From DATAOG01 sp963753685 (lineage in GTDB: Bacteria; Pseudomonadota; Alphaproteobacteria; Geminicoccales; Geminicoccaceae), in the NCBI GenBank assembly GCA_963753685.1, contig CAVWDE010000010.1:1-64000 (forward strand): a DNA stretch of 64,000 bases. The letters run 5' to 3'. The notes beneath the pieces were generated by a model that saw only the letters and a program-made list of their open reading frames with translations, made no database searches and was not told the DNA's origin. The translations under genes and the position numbers were made by a program. Each line of letters begins with the position of its first letter. Positions within the stretch are counted from its first letter, which is position 1. Positions 7,518-17,080 of the stretch are shown here, piece after piece.

Positions 7518-9080
7518 ATGCAGGGCTCAATGGTCGGTGAGGGGGGACGTCTGATGCGAACGGGCAGCATGGCTGAGGCCGGGATGGCGCCGCCGGCGGC
7601 CGCCGCGGGAGGCCAGCTGTGGCGGGCGCGTCTGGCACAGGCGGCGTGGGCGCAGACCACGCTGGCGGCCCGACTGGGCATCGTTCGCCGGCTGCGTCAC
7701 CTGATCGCCGGGCAGTCCGACCTGCTGGTCGCCGCGGTCGGCGACCGCCACGGCCGCACCCCGGCCGATACGCTCGCGACCGAGGTCATTCCGCTCGCCG
7801 ACGCCGGTCGCTTCCTTGAGCTCGAAGCGGCGCGCCTGCTGCAGCCGCGGCGCCTGGGGCGGCGTGGTCGGCCGCTCTGGCTGGCGGGCGCCGAGGCCGA
7901 GATCCGGCGCGAGCCTCTGGGCGTGGTCCTGATCCTGGCGCCCGGCAACTATCCGCTGTTCCTGCCGGGCGTGCAGCTGCTGCAGGGCCTGGTCGCCGGC
8001 AACGCGGTGCTGCTCAAGCCGGCGCCGGGCGGCACCGCTGCCCTCGAGGCGCTGAGCGGCCTGCTGAGCGCCGCCGGACTGCCGCCGGAGCTCGTGCAGC
8101 TGCTCGACGAAGGGGTCGACAGCGCGCGCGCCGTCGTTGCGCAGGGCGTCGACCATGTGGTCCTGACCGGCTCGGCGGATACCGGGCGGGCCGTGCTCGC
8201 GGACCTCGCGCCCCGGCTCACGCCGGCGACGCTCGAGCTTTCAGGCAACGATGCGGTCTTCGTCCTGGCCGGCGCCGATCTCGCCCTGGTCGCCGACGCG
8301 CTCGCGTTCGGGCTCCGGCTGAACGGCGGCGCCACCTGCATCGCGCCGCGCCGCGTGTTCGTGGCGCAGGCGCAATCGGCAGACCTCGAGCGCCTGCTCC
8401 AGGCGCGGCTCGCCGGCCTGCCGCCGGTCGCGATCGCCGCATCGATCCAGGAGCGGCTGGGCCCTCTCCTCGATGAGGCGGGGCGCGCCGGCTGCCGGTT
8501 CGCGACCGCGGCGCCGGCAGCGGGCGCGCCGGCCATGAGCCCGGTCCTGATCGCGGATGCCACCCCGGAGCTCGGCCTGTTCAAGGCCAACCTCTTCGCG
8601 CCGGTGCTCGCTCTCGTCCCGGTGCGCGATCCCGAGCAGGCGCTGGACTTCGACGCGCTCTGCCCCTATGCGCTCGGCGCCTCGGTGTTCGGGCCCGAGC
8701 AGCCCGCGCGGCGGCTGGCGGCGCGGATTCGCGCCGGTGCGGTCACGATCAACGACCTGATCGTCCCGACCGCCGATCCGCGCCTGCCCTTCGGCGGTCG
8801 CGGTCAGAGCGGCTACGGGGTCACCCGCGGCGCCGAGGGCCTGCTCGAGCTCACCTGCCCCAAGATCATCAGCCTGCGCCGCGGCCGCCTGCGGCCGCAC
8901 TACCAGCCGGCGACCGCGGTCGACCCGACGCTGTTCCGCCACTATCTTGGCGCCACGCACGGGCCCGGCCGGATCGGGCGCATCCGCGCCTGGTTCAGTC
9001 TCCTCGCGGCGCTCGGCCGGCGCGCGCGCGCCTTGTCGCGCACGGCCGCAGACGGGACAGCTTTGGGTCAGCGGAAGTAG
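7518..9080 (+). CDS. Aldehyde dehydrogenase, candidate carotenoid-aldehyde oxidase
   Basis: This 520-residue NAD(P)-dependent aldehyde dehydrogenase shows the APGNYP cofactor/oxyanion motif (Asn about 144), the general-base ELSG (Glu about 240) and the catalytic Cys in NGGATC (about 274), plus the C-terminal PFGGRGQSGYG block. The ATG at 7518 has AGGAGG five bases upstream; the frame is open further upstream, but no other start has a site. In staphyloxanthin-type pathways an aldehyde dehydrogenase converts the C30 terminal aldehyde to the acid that is then glycosylated. Divergence from litR across a shared promoter region supports this role, which remains inferred. The end overlaps the convergent DUF2141 gene by 13 bases. 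Confidence 0.8.
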   Translation: MQGSMVGEGGRLMRTGSMAEAGMAPPAAAAGGQLWRARLAQAAWAQTTLAARLGIVRRLRHLIAGQSDLLVAAVGDRHGRTPADTLATEVIPLADAGRFLELEAARLLQPRRLGRRGRPLWLAGAEAEIRREPLGVVLILAPGNYPLFLPGVQLLQGLVAGNAVLLKPAPGGTAALEALSGLLSAAGLPPELVQLLDEGVDSARAVVAQGVDHVVLTGSADTGRAVLADLAPRLTPATLELSGNDAVFVLAGADLALVADALAFGLRLNGGATCIAPRRVFVAQAQSADLERLLQARLAGLPPVAIAASIQERLGPLLDEAGRAGCRFATAAPAAGAPAMSPVLIADATPELGLFKANLFAPVLALVPVRDPEQALDFDALCPYALGASVFGPEQPARRLAARIRAGAVTINDLIVPTADPRLPFGGRGQSGYGVTRGAEGLLELTCPKIISLRRGRLRPHYQPATAVDPTLFRHYLGATHGPGRIGRIRAWFSLLAALGRRARALSRTAADGTALGQRK

Positions 9081-9496
9081 CGCAGCCGCACCCGGGTCGC
9101 GCCGCCGCCCGCGCCGATCGCGATCGCCGCGTCCGCAAAGCGCGGCGGTCCGAAGCGCATCGGCGCATCATTGCTGAAGCCCATGCCTTCCTCCGGCCAG
9201 CCGAGAAAATTGCGGTCGAGGTCGAGGTTGTCGTTCTCGTCGTGGAACGCCTGCACCGCGTATACCCCGGGCTCGATGCCCCGGACCACGACCTCGGCCT
9301 CGCCGCTGACCGCCGGCGCCCGGCCGGTATAGGGGCAGCCCCGGCGCAAAAAGGTCTCGGCCGTGCAGACCGCGACCAGAAGATGCCCCGATCCGGTGGC
9401 GACGTCCTCGAGCGTCACCTTGAGCTCGGCGGCCGCCGCGCCCGAGAGCGGCGCAAAGAGCAGGAGCGGCAGCAACACGACGGCAACGGTGCGCAT
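9068..9496 (-). CDS. DUF2141 family secreted protein
   Basis: This 142-residue protein has a clear signal peptide ([16 protein letters not shown], cleaved near SGAAAAE) and a DUF2141 domain with the typical [13 protein letters not shown] and [15 protein letters not shown] segments. It is expected in the periplasm or outer envelope; the family function is unknown. The ATG at 9496 is chosen for the signal peptide, though the frame stays open to 9649. It converges on the aldehyde dehydrogenase and borders the pigment cluster, but a functional link is speculation. Confidence 0.75.
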   Translation of the reverse strand: MRTVAVVLLPLLLFAPLSGAAAAELKVTLEDVATGSGHLLVAVCTAETFLRRGCPYTGRAPAVSGEAEVVVRGIEPGVYAVQAFHDENDNLDLDRNFLGWPEEGMGFSNDAPMRFGPPRFADAAIAIGAGGGATRVRLRYFR

Positions 9497-9633
9497 GGTC
9501 GCGAACTCACGGCTCAGCAGACGGGCCCCGACCCTGCGAGACCGCATCCCGATTGCAAACCTCGAGCGCCGGCGATGATCCGAACCGCCAGCCAGGTCGT
9601 AACAGCGGCGTTCAACCATCGAGGAGTAGAACT

Positions 9634-10119
9634 GTGGCGAGACTTTCATCGATCATCCGCGCGAGCTGCATCGCGCTCCCCTTGGCCTACGCGAGCGGCA
9701 CCGCGGCCGCTGCGGACATCGTCGATACGGCGTCCGACGCCGGATCGTTTCAGACGCTGCTCACCGCCGCGCAAGCGGCCGGTCTGGTCGACACGCTGAA
9801 GAGCGAAGGGCCGTTCACGGTGTTCGCGCCGACCGACGCCGCCTTCGCGAAGCTGCCCGCGGGCACGGTCGAAAACCTGCTCAAGCCCGAGAACCAGGAT
9901 CAGCTCAAGGCCCTACTCACCTACCACGTCGTGTCCGGCAAGGTGATGTCGAGCGACCTCGCCGGCAAGCAGATCGAGGTCGCCAGCGTCGAAGGCGCGC
10001 CGATCATGATCGACGCCACCGGCGCCAACGTGATGGTCGATGGGGCGACCGTGACCAAGGCTGACATCGAGGCCGACAACGGCGTCATCCACGTGATCGA
10101 CAGCGTCATTCAGCCCTAG
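9634..10119 (+). CDS. Secreted fasciclin (FAS1) domain protein
   Basis: This 161-residue protein has a signal peptide (hydrophobic residues about 5-22, cleavage after GTAAAA) and a single FAS1 domain. The H1 motif [13 protein letters not shown], the YHVV turn and the H2-like [12 protein letters not shown] terminus are all visible. Such proteins are secreted adhesion or stress-related proteins. The GTG at 9634 is chosen because AGGAG lies seven bases upstream and the signal peptide starts directly after it. A stem-loop follows at 10134-10168. Confidence 0.85.
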   Translation: MARLSSIIRASCIALPLAYASGTAAAADIVDTASDAGSFQTLLTAAQAAGLVDTLKSEGPFTVFAPTDAAFAKLPAGTVENLLKPENQDQLKALLTYHVVSGKVMSSDLAGKQIEVASVEGAPIMIDATGANVMVDGATVTKADIEADNGVIHVIDSVIQP

Positions 10120-10133
10120 CGCGAGTCCGCGGC

Positions 10134-10168
10134 GGTGCGGAGGTCTCGACAGCCGGGACCTCCGCACC
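10134..10168 (+). terminator. Stem-loop after the fasciclin gene
   Basis: GGTGCGGAGGTC at 10134-10145 pairs perfectly with GACCTCCGCACC at 10157-10168 across an 11-base loop. There is no T-run, so it is either a weak intrinsic terminator or a Rho-dependent/processing element. It sits 14 bases after the fasciclin stop. Confidence 0.55.
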
Positions 10169-10222
10169 GGCGCCGTGGCGGCAGGCTGCGCTGGCGCATT
10201 CACTTGCGCCGCCGCGGCTTCC

Positions 10223-10268
10223 GCATGCCACGACGACTTCGTATGGCATGCCACCACCACTTCGTAGG
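10223..10268 (+). repeat. Tandem 23-bp repeat at the dps start
   Basis: Two adjacent 23-base units (10223-10245 and 10246-10268) differ at only three positions; each begins GCATGCCAC and ends ACTTCGTA plus two bases. GCATGC is itself palindromic. The repeat either encodes the extreme N-terminus of Dps or lies in its leader, depending on the start codon. Confidence 0.6.
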
Positions 10269-10776
10269 AAAGGAGCCCGTCGCGGCTACCAGCGCCTTGA
10301 ATGTCAAACCGACCCCCGAGACCGACCTCGAGCCGCGCGAGCGTCTGGCCGCCAATCTCACTGCCATGCTGGCCAACGCCTATGTGCTGATGGTCAAGAC
10401 GCAGGGTTTGCATTGGAATGTGGTCGGGCCGCTGTTCGTGAGCCTGCATCAACTGACCGAGCAGCAGTATCAGGACCTGTTAGCGGCCATCGACGAGATT
10501 GCGGAGCGCATCCGGGCCCTTGGCCACCTCGCACCCACGAGCTTTTCCGACCTGGTGCCACACAGCGCGATCGCTGAGGCCAACGGGAGCAACTTTTCCG
10601 CCGGGCAGATGGTGACGACCCTGATCGACGACCATGAGACCGTTGCCCGCCGGCTTCGTGATGCGGTTGAAGTGGCGGAAGGGTTTCGCGATGCAGCGAC
10701 GGCGGACATGCTCACCGAGCGGTTGCAGGTCCACGAGAAGGCCGTCTGGATGCTACGGGCGACCATAGCCGCATGA
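10243..10776 (+). CDS. dps: Dps/ferritin-like DNA-protecting protein
   Basis: The core (about 155 residues) is a Dps-family ferritin: QGLHWNVVGPLF carries the ferroxidase His, and DEIAERIRALGH carries the partner acidic residues. It would bind iron at dimer interfaces and protect DNA from oxidative damage. The start is unclear. The ATG at 10243 gives 177 residues with a His-rich lead-in inside a tandem repeat. An AGGAG at 10271-10275 points to a start nearer the conserved core, for example TTG at 10297, but that spacing is long. Confidence 0.8.
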   Translation: MACHHHFVGKEPVAATSALNVKPTPETDLEPRERLAANLTAMLANAYVLMVKTQGLHWNVVGPLFVSLHQLTEQQYQDLLAAIDEIAERIRALGHLAPTSFSDLVPHSAIAEANGSNFSAGQMVTTLIDDHETVARRLRDAVEVAEGFRDAATADMLTERLQVHEKAVWMLRATIAA

Positions 10777-10909
10777 ATGCTCCGGCGCCCGTCTCGCGCT
10801 CCTTGCTCGCACCCGGTCACAGTGCACAGCGCGCCGTGACGCAGACCCTGGGCGTCGCCATGAAAGGCCTGGGCCGCCGCGCGCGGGGTGAGCCGTCGGC
10901 CTTGGATCG

Positions 10910-11569
10910 ATGATGCTCCGTGCTCTTGCGTCCGTCGCCGGCCTCGTGCTGCTGTCGGGGTGCTCCGTGTTCGGGGTCCGATCAGGCTATGAGCAGCCCG
11001 CCTACACCGTCCTCGAGCGGATCGGGGAGACGGTGGAGATAAGGCGCTACGGCCCTCGATTGGCGGCCGAAGCGACCGTTGAGGCCGGCAATCCCGAGGC
11101 CGGTCGTAACGAGGCGTTCAGGATCCTCTTCGACTACATCTCGGGCGCCAACCAGGGCCAGTCCGAGATCGCGATGACGAGCCCGGTCGAGGTTGGTAGC
11201 GAAGCAGAGAAGATCGCAATGACCGTGCCCGTCGAAACGGGTGCCTCCGACAATGGGCGCTATTTGATGCGCTTCTTTCTTCCGGGCTCCTATACCACGA
11301 CCACGGCCACGGCGCCCGAGCCGACCGACCCCAGGGTCCAGATTGTCGAGGTCCCGGAAGCGGCCCTCGCCGTTCTTCGCTTCAGCGGGTCGCGGGACGC
11401 GGAAAGGGTGGAGACACGCAAAGGCGAGCTGATCAAGGCGTTGAACGGTTCGGCCTGGAGCGCGACAGGCACACCGACGGCACTCTTCTACGATCCGCCT
11501 TGGACCCTCCCATTTCTCCGCCGCAACGAAGTCGCCATTACTGTCACGTCCGCGCTACAGCAAGACTGA
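10910..11569 (+). CDS. SOUL/HBP-family heme-binding lipoprotein
   Basis: This 219-residue protein has a lipoprotein signal ending LVLLSGC (lipobox Cys about 18) and a SOUL domain: YTVLERIGETVEIRRYGPRL near the N-terminus, IAMTSPVE and IAMTVPVE repeats, and a C-terminal YDPPWTLPFLRRNEV. SOUL proteins bind heme or related tetrapyrroles. The product should be anchored to the envelope. Two ATGs stand together at 10910-10915; no strong ribosome site is visible. Confidence 0.85.
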   Translation: MMLRALASVAGLVLLSGCSVFGVRSGYEQPAYTVLERIGETVEIRRYGPRLAAEATVEAGNPEAGRNEAFRILFDYISGANQGQSEIAMTSPVEVGSEAEKIAMTVPVETGASDNGRYLMRFFLPGSYTTTTATAPEPTDPRVQIVEVPEAALAVLRFSGSRDAERVETRKGELIKALNGSAWSATGTPTALFYDPPWTLPFLRRNEVAITVTSALQQD

Positions 11570-11600
11570 ACGCCTTAAGCGTGAGCCGGCGGCGTCCGCT

Positions 11601-11861
11601 TCATGGCGGGATCACCTGGCCGTTCCAAGCGAACACTTTGCCACTGTCGTCGGGCTCGATGCGATCGAGCACCTCAAGCAGGCGAGATGCGGCGAAGTCA
11701 GGCGTGAACAGTTTGCCGTCGGGCACAGTTGCCTGGAAGGGCGCCGAGAGACAGGTGTCGACCATGTCCGGATGCAGCCCGACACGCAGACTGCTCGCGG
11801 ATTGCGCCGCGCCAGCTCGATCGCGAAGGTCCGGAGCAGCATGTTGAGGGCCACCTTCGAG
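11601..11861 (-). pseudogene. SDR C-terminal remnant with frameshift
   Basis: Only the last third of a short-chain dehydrogenase is present. One frame reads SKVALNMLLRTFAIELARRN (around 11850-11790); the rest, GLHPDMVDTCLSAPFQ through FAWNGQVIPP, is in another frame. Deleting GT from the GTGT at about 11782-11785 (minus-strand sense) would rejoin them. The catalytic Tyr is absent because the remnant begins at the junction with the nucleotidyltransferase. It is a relic created by deletion or recombination. Confidence 0.7.
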
Positions 11862-12548
11862 ATCGACGGACGGAATACGCGCTCGAACGCCGTCGAAGGC
11901 CATCGGCCGCGCGGCGCCCGACACCTCCGCCGCCCCCAGCAGGCGCCGCTGCCGCTCGGTCTTGAACAGCTCCGCGTGCACCTCGACGCTGGCGCGATGG
12001 CTCGGCCGCGTCAGCTCCGGGTAGTGGTGGTGGCCGAAATCCGGCTCGCCCGCGGTCGGCGGCCGGGGCGCGTAGCCGGCCCCGCGCAGGGCGGCGACGA
12101 CGTCCTCGAGGCGATCTTCTGGGACGAGCAGGTCGAGGTCGCGCATCATCCGCCAGCCGGGGTCGGGGTAGAGCCCGTCGACCAGGCGGATCGCGCCCTT
12201 GAGCAGCACCGGCTCGACGCCCTCGCGGTTGACGGCGCCGACGACGGCGGCGAGCTGGCTGCGGAGCCCGCCGTTGCGCTTGACATTGGCCGCATGTGCC
12301 ATGGCCAGGAACGCGCGCAGCTCCGGCGCCAGGGATCCGATGAGGCCGAGATCCCGCACCGCCGCGGCGAAGGCCGGCAGCACGAATTCGTTGGTTGCGC
12401 GCGTCGCCACATCTTCCCAGCCGGCTGATAGACCGGAGACCAGGGCAGCGTGCAGACCTTCGGATGCCCCAGGCCGTTGCAGCCGTTCCGCCAGAACACG
12501 AGCGACCAGATCAAACTCGCTTACCAGGCGACCGTCGTCGAGCTGCAA
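11862..12548 (-). pseudogene. Truncated nucleotidyltransferase-family gene fused to SDR debris
   Basis: About 229 residues match the NTP_transf_5-type nucleotidyltransferase family: PVLLKGAIRLVDGLY followed by MRDLDLLVPEDRLEDV, with the D-x-D metal ligands about residues 137-139. After RIPSVD the sequence switches to an SDR tail in the same open frame, so the nominal 315-residue protein is a chimera and the usual C-terminal helical part is missing. In such clusters the family often acts on surface polysaccharide, but no partner genes are nearby. I judge it non-functional. Confidence 0.65.
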
Positions 12549-12638
12549 ACCAGAGTGCCTCCGCCTGTCGACCTGCCCCGGCCATTCGGGTCCGCGCGAC
12601 TGCTTGGCCTACGGCCCGATGCCTGATGGCGCCGCCGC

Positions 12639-13898
12639 TCAGGCGATGTCGAGGTCCGGCGGCAGGCCCAAAAGGAAGGCGCCGACGCTTTGCAGGTGGG
12701 CCTTGCGGCCCTGCATCTGCTGGGTGACGGTGTGGATGTCGCGAAAGCGGCGCTCGAAGTCGTTGCTGATGAAGATCGCCGTGGCACCGGCCAGCTCGTA
12801 GGCGACATCGGCCGCCGCCTTGGCCTCGTGAATGGCGAAGGTGGTGGCCAGGCGGATGCGCATGCGATTGGCGATGCTGAGCGCCTGCGTCGTCACGACC
12901 TCCTGCCAGATGTCCCGCAGCTCGGTCAACAGGAAGGCCCGCGCCGCCCGGATGCGGGCCTCGGCCTGGGCGATCTCGTATTGCACCATGCCGGTGTCGC
13001 GCAGGGTCTGCCGTGCCAGCCGCGGCCGCTTGTCCACCGCCAGCTCGATGAAGGAATCGAGCATCGCGCGGGCAATCCCGAGCGCGGTGCCGGCGAAGCC
13101 GCTGGCATAGAGGCTGATCTGCGGAAACAGGTAGAGCGGCGCCTGATAACGGCGATCGGCAGGATCCTCGCGGAGGAACGAGTGGTCGTGGCGAACGAAC
13201 CGGTTCTTGACCTCGTAGCTGTCGCTGCCGGTGGCGCGCAGGCCGATCACGTCCCAGGCACTGGTCCAGGCGGCTTCGCTCGCGGGCAGCAGCAACGTGC
13301 GCACGACAGTCTCGCCGGCGGCGTCGCGCCGGGGCGAGCCGTCGGCCTCGATGACGCTGGCATGCCCGCCCAGCCAGCTGGCGTGCCGGCCGCCGCTGAC
13401 GAACGCCCAGCGTCCGGTCAGCCGATAGCCGTCGCCCTCGACGATGGCCTGCGACTTGCCACCCGGACCCCAGGCCAGCACGGCCTCCGGATCGCGGCCC
13501 CAGACTTCCTCTGCGATCTCGGGGTCGAGGTAAGCGGCCGCCATGGCGCAGCCGTTCCCCTGGCACAGGCACCAGGCGGTGCTGGCGTCGTGCTTGGCCA
13601 CCTCCTCGATCACCTGGACGAAGGTCGGCGGGTCGGTCTCGAAGCCGCCGAAGGGGCGCGGCAACAAGAGGCGGAACAGGCCTTCCCGATGCAGCGCGGC
13701 CTGCAGCGTCGGGCTCAGGCGCAGCCCGCGCTCCGACGCCAGGGCCTCGGCCTCGATGGTCGCGGCGATGCGCTGGACCCGAGCGAGATGGTCCGCGCAG
13801 GGCTCCGCCCGCGCGGGTTGACTGCCTGGCTGCGCCGCCTCCGACCCGAGCCGGTCGATGTCCTCAGGCGTCAGTCCGCTCGGCCGCTTTTCCAACAT
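12639..13898 (-). CDS. Acyl-CoA dehydrogenase-fold flavoprotein (monooxygenase-like)
   Basis: This 419-residue protein has the acyl-CoA dehydrogenase N-terminal helices (LFRLLLPRPFGG), a middle beta domain (YRLTGRWAFVSGG) and a type-2 C-terminal domain, as in flavin-dependent monooxygenases of the HpaB/DszC group. The family's usual partner is a flavin reductase, which is not adjacent. The frame is open to 13988; the ATG at 13898 gives the expected length, but no clear ribosome site supports either. Substrate unknown. Confidence 0.7.
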   Translation of the reverse strand: MLEKRPSGLTPEDIDRLGSEAAQPGSQPARAEPCADHLARVQRIAATIEAEALASERGLRLSPTLQAALHREGLFRLLLPRPFGGFETDPPTFVQVIEEVAKHDASTAWCLCQGNGCAMAAAYLDPEIAEEVWGRDPEAVLAWGPGGKSQAIVEGDGYRLTGRWAFVSGGRHASWLGGHASVIEADGSPRRDAAGETVVRTLLLPASEAAWTSAWDVIGLRATGSDSYEVKNRFVRHDHSFLREDPADRRYQAPLYLFPQISLYASGFAGTALGIARAMLDSFIELAVDKRPRLARQTLRDTGMVQYEIAQAEARIRAARAFLLTELRDIWQEVVTTQALSIANRMRIRLATTFAIHEAKAAADVAYELAGATAIFISNDFERRFRDIHTVTQQMQGRKAHLQSVGAFLLGLPPDLDIA

Positions 13899-14046
13899 GA
13901 AGCTGATATAGCGCGGACCCCATGCAAAGTTGAAGGGCCTCGCGTCTGCGATCGCGGCTGGCCAGCCCTGATGCCGGCACCAGTGCACACTGCGTGATGC
14001 GGGTGGACTCCGGCCGCTGTGCCCCGGCCCGGCGTGCGCGAGCCGC

Positions 14047-17000
14047 CTACTGGCCCACGCGGTCGAGGGCGCCGCTGGTCACCCGCAGGCCTTCGGCGGT
14101 CGCGGCGGTCCCGTAGACGCGATCGAGCTCGGCGAAGATCCGCTGCGCGGTGACCCTCTGCCCGAGATGGAAGCGCGCCCACGCTTCCTGGATCAGGAGC
14201 GCGCGCGACGGCTCGGCATAGCCGCGGCGCTCCTGGAGCAAAGCGACGCAGGTGGCGTCGTCCTTGGCCGCCAGGGCGCGCCCGGCCTTGCGGGCGAGCA
14301 CGTCGGCGTAGATCGCGCGCCGCTGCTCGAACGGCAGGTGGTAGGCGTCGGCGACCTGAAGGGCGGCGTCGAGGTTGCCGAGCGCGAGGCGGGTGGATGC
14401 GACGCCGTAGGCCGCCTCGCGCGCGGCCGCGCCAGCCGGCGCCTCGCTGTCAACGGACCCGCTCGAACTCGAGCAGAGCTTCGGTCGGCCGCTGCAGGCG
14501 CAGGAAGGTCCAGCCGCGCAGGTTGTGGGCGTCCGGCGTATCCAGCTCGCGGGTGGCCGCGAGCACCGCGGCGTGATCCTCGGCCGTGAACGCCTCACCG
14601 AGCCGCGCCCGCGCAGTATCGGCCGCGAGCGGCCCGAGCTGGCGCGGATAGGCCGCCGCGAGGGTGTCGACCGCCTGGTCGTGACCGAGCTTGGCCTGAG
14701 CGCGCGCGAGGCCTTCCGCGCGCTTCGCACTCGGCGCCCAGCCCTGGGCCCGCTCGAACCAGGCGCGCGCGTCTTCGAAGCGCCCGGCGTCGTCGGCGAT
14801 GGTCGCGAACACGAAGGCCAGCCAATAGGCGGGCTGCTCCGCCATCCAGGTGCGCCACAGCAGCCACAACTGGCGGAGCGAGGTGTCGAGCGGCGCAATC
14901 AGGTACGTCTCGCCGAGCCGACGGCTGACGACCGGGTCGGACGGCGCGCCCCAGACCGCGGCATCGCCCTCCAGCCGGCGCCAGGTCGAAGGCTCGATCA
15001 TCCGGGGGACCGCGCCGCCGAGCGCGCCTTCGTCTTCGGCGGTGAGGACCGTGACGGTGCGGTCAGGCGCGAACGGCGAGCGGAAGGCGACCAGGGCGCC
15101 CTCGCCGCTGCCGGCGGTCAGTCCGGGCAGATCGACGCGCCCCGCCGGCGCTGGCGACGACGGCGCGGCGCGCGCGATGCGGATCAGCCAGCGGGTCACC
15201 GTGCCGACCACGCCGTCGTCGGCGCCGGCGCCGTCTGCGAGCAGGCGTTGGGCCCATTGCGAGCGGACCTCGGGGGTACGGGCGTCGGCGGGCGTGGGGG
15301 CGCCATCGGCGGACGCCTGGCGCACGGGCGCCCGGGCCGGCGCCTCGTCACCGGTCGCGGGGTGGGGCATGAGCGGGATCGGCGCGGCCCGCACCAGGGC
15401 CGCCGGCAGGTCCGCGGCCGCGCCGATCACGAGCAGATGGCGATCGCCCGCGGGCGGGCCGAAGCTACTGACCAGGCCGGCGAGTGGCGCGCCCGCGCGC
15501 TTGTGCGAGCTTGCCGCGCAGCGTCCAGGCGGCCCCGATGTCGCCGCATCCGGCCGCAGCGCCACGAGCTCGGTCTCGCCCGCGGCGCTGCCGCCGTAGG
15601 GGAACGCGGTGGTCGCGAACAGCTTGAGGTCGGGCTGGCGGGTCAGGTGCGCGAACGCCGGCACCAGGATCCGGCTGTCGTCGAACAGACTGAACATCGG
15701 TTGCCCACCCAGGCGGGCGCACAAGGCGCCGTCCGCGGGATGCAGGATCGGTTGCAGGCCGATCCGGTTGGCGCCGGGGGCGAACAGGCCCATCGGCAGC
15801 TCGATGCGGGTGCCGTCGATCAGGGCGCCGTCGCTCCGATCGAGGCGCAGCATGTTCCAGGGCGCGCCGTTGACGCGCACGACCAGCGCCGAGGTCGGGG
15901 CGAGGCCGGCGCCGTAGGCGAGATTGAGGTCGAGGACGATGCGCTGGCCGTCGCCGGCGTAGTAGTCCTCGGGCAGGGTGAGCGGGACCTCGATGGTGCC
16001 GGTATAGTCGAGCGGCAGGTCCTGGGAGGCATAGCCGAGCTCGGCGAGCGTGGTCGGGCGGCCGCCTTCGACCGTCGCGGGCGGCGGCGCCCCGGCCGGC
16101 AGGGGCGCAAAACCGACCGCCATGGCCGCCGCCTCCGGCCAGGCCGTGGCCTTCGCCCGGAACACCTCGGCCGCCCGGCGGATCGCCTGCTCGTCGCCGC
16201 CCGCGACCACGATCGCGACGTGCTGCGGGTCGGCGGGCAGGGGCAGGACTGCCAGCAGCCCATTGGTCGCGGCCGCCGGCAGCGGATCGGGGAGCATTCG
16301 CGCCAGCTCGTCCAGCCGGCCGAGCACGACCACATTCTGGCCGCGCAGCGCGGTCAGCGCGCTCGCGGCCGACCCCGGCGCCAGCCGGACGTGCCTGACC
16401 TCGAGCGGGCGGGTGCCGCGGCGCAGCGCGACGCCCTCGACGACCAGTCCGCCCACTTCGAGCACGACCGGGTCGGAAAGCGCCGGCGTGGTCAGCACCG
16501 CGAGGGGCTCGTGGTCGTAGACCGACGCGGCGAGCACCGAATCGAGATTGCTGAGCAGGAGGCTGCCGGGGCGGGGCACGACCTGAAGCTCGAGATAGGA
16601 GCTGGCGGCGTCGATCCGGGTCCAAAGCTCTTCGAACGCCCGCCGCGTGCAGTCCAGCCGGTGGTGCTGCACGACCCGAAAGCCGAACACGTTGGCACCG
16701 GAACGGAACAGCGCCGGCGGCACCTCGACGTCGGCCTGGACCACGCCTTGGGCCGCGACCAGGGGCAGGTCGGCCAGCGGCTCGCCGTTGGCGCTGAGCC
16801 TGAGGCTGGAGCCCGTGGGCTCGACCGCAAGCGCATTGGCGTAACCGAGCACCAGATGGGCGCCGACGACCGCGAGCGTGCGCGGCAGGTGGACCTCGGC
16901 CGCGGTCGCGGCCAGGCCGCCGTCGAGATCCGACTGCTGGGGCTCGATCGGCAGGCGCAGGACGCTCATGGGCCGATCGGCCGCGGCCGGGCCGGTCGCC

Positions 17001-17080
17001 ACCCCGGCGGCGAGGACCACGCCGAGGCCGAAGGTCGCGAGCGCGCGCCGGCGCGGGCGCGTCATCAGGGGGCCGCTCAC
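14047..17080 (-). CDS. bcsB: Cellulose synthase subunit BcsB with TPR-like tail, frame-disrupted
   Basis: BcsB is the periplasmic partner of BcsA. A signal peptide (about residues 12-34) is followed by BcsB carbohydrate-binding/flavodoxin-like repeats (TGTIEVPLTLPEDYY; DGTRIELPMGLFAPGANRIGLQP). After about residue 720 the chain becomes TPR-like helices (AYWLAFVFATIADDAG, FEDARAWFERAQGWAP) instead of ending in the usual anchor helix. Three breaks exist: a pair around 15540 and 15492 shifts about 16 codons (the other frame reads IGAAWTLRGKLAQARG), and an extra base near 14455-14457 creates a TGA at 14450-14452, beyond which the repeats continue to 14047. Corrected length is about 1010 residues. 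GTG at 17080 overlaps the bcsA stop. Confidence 0.75.
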
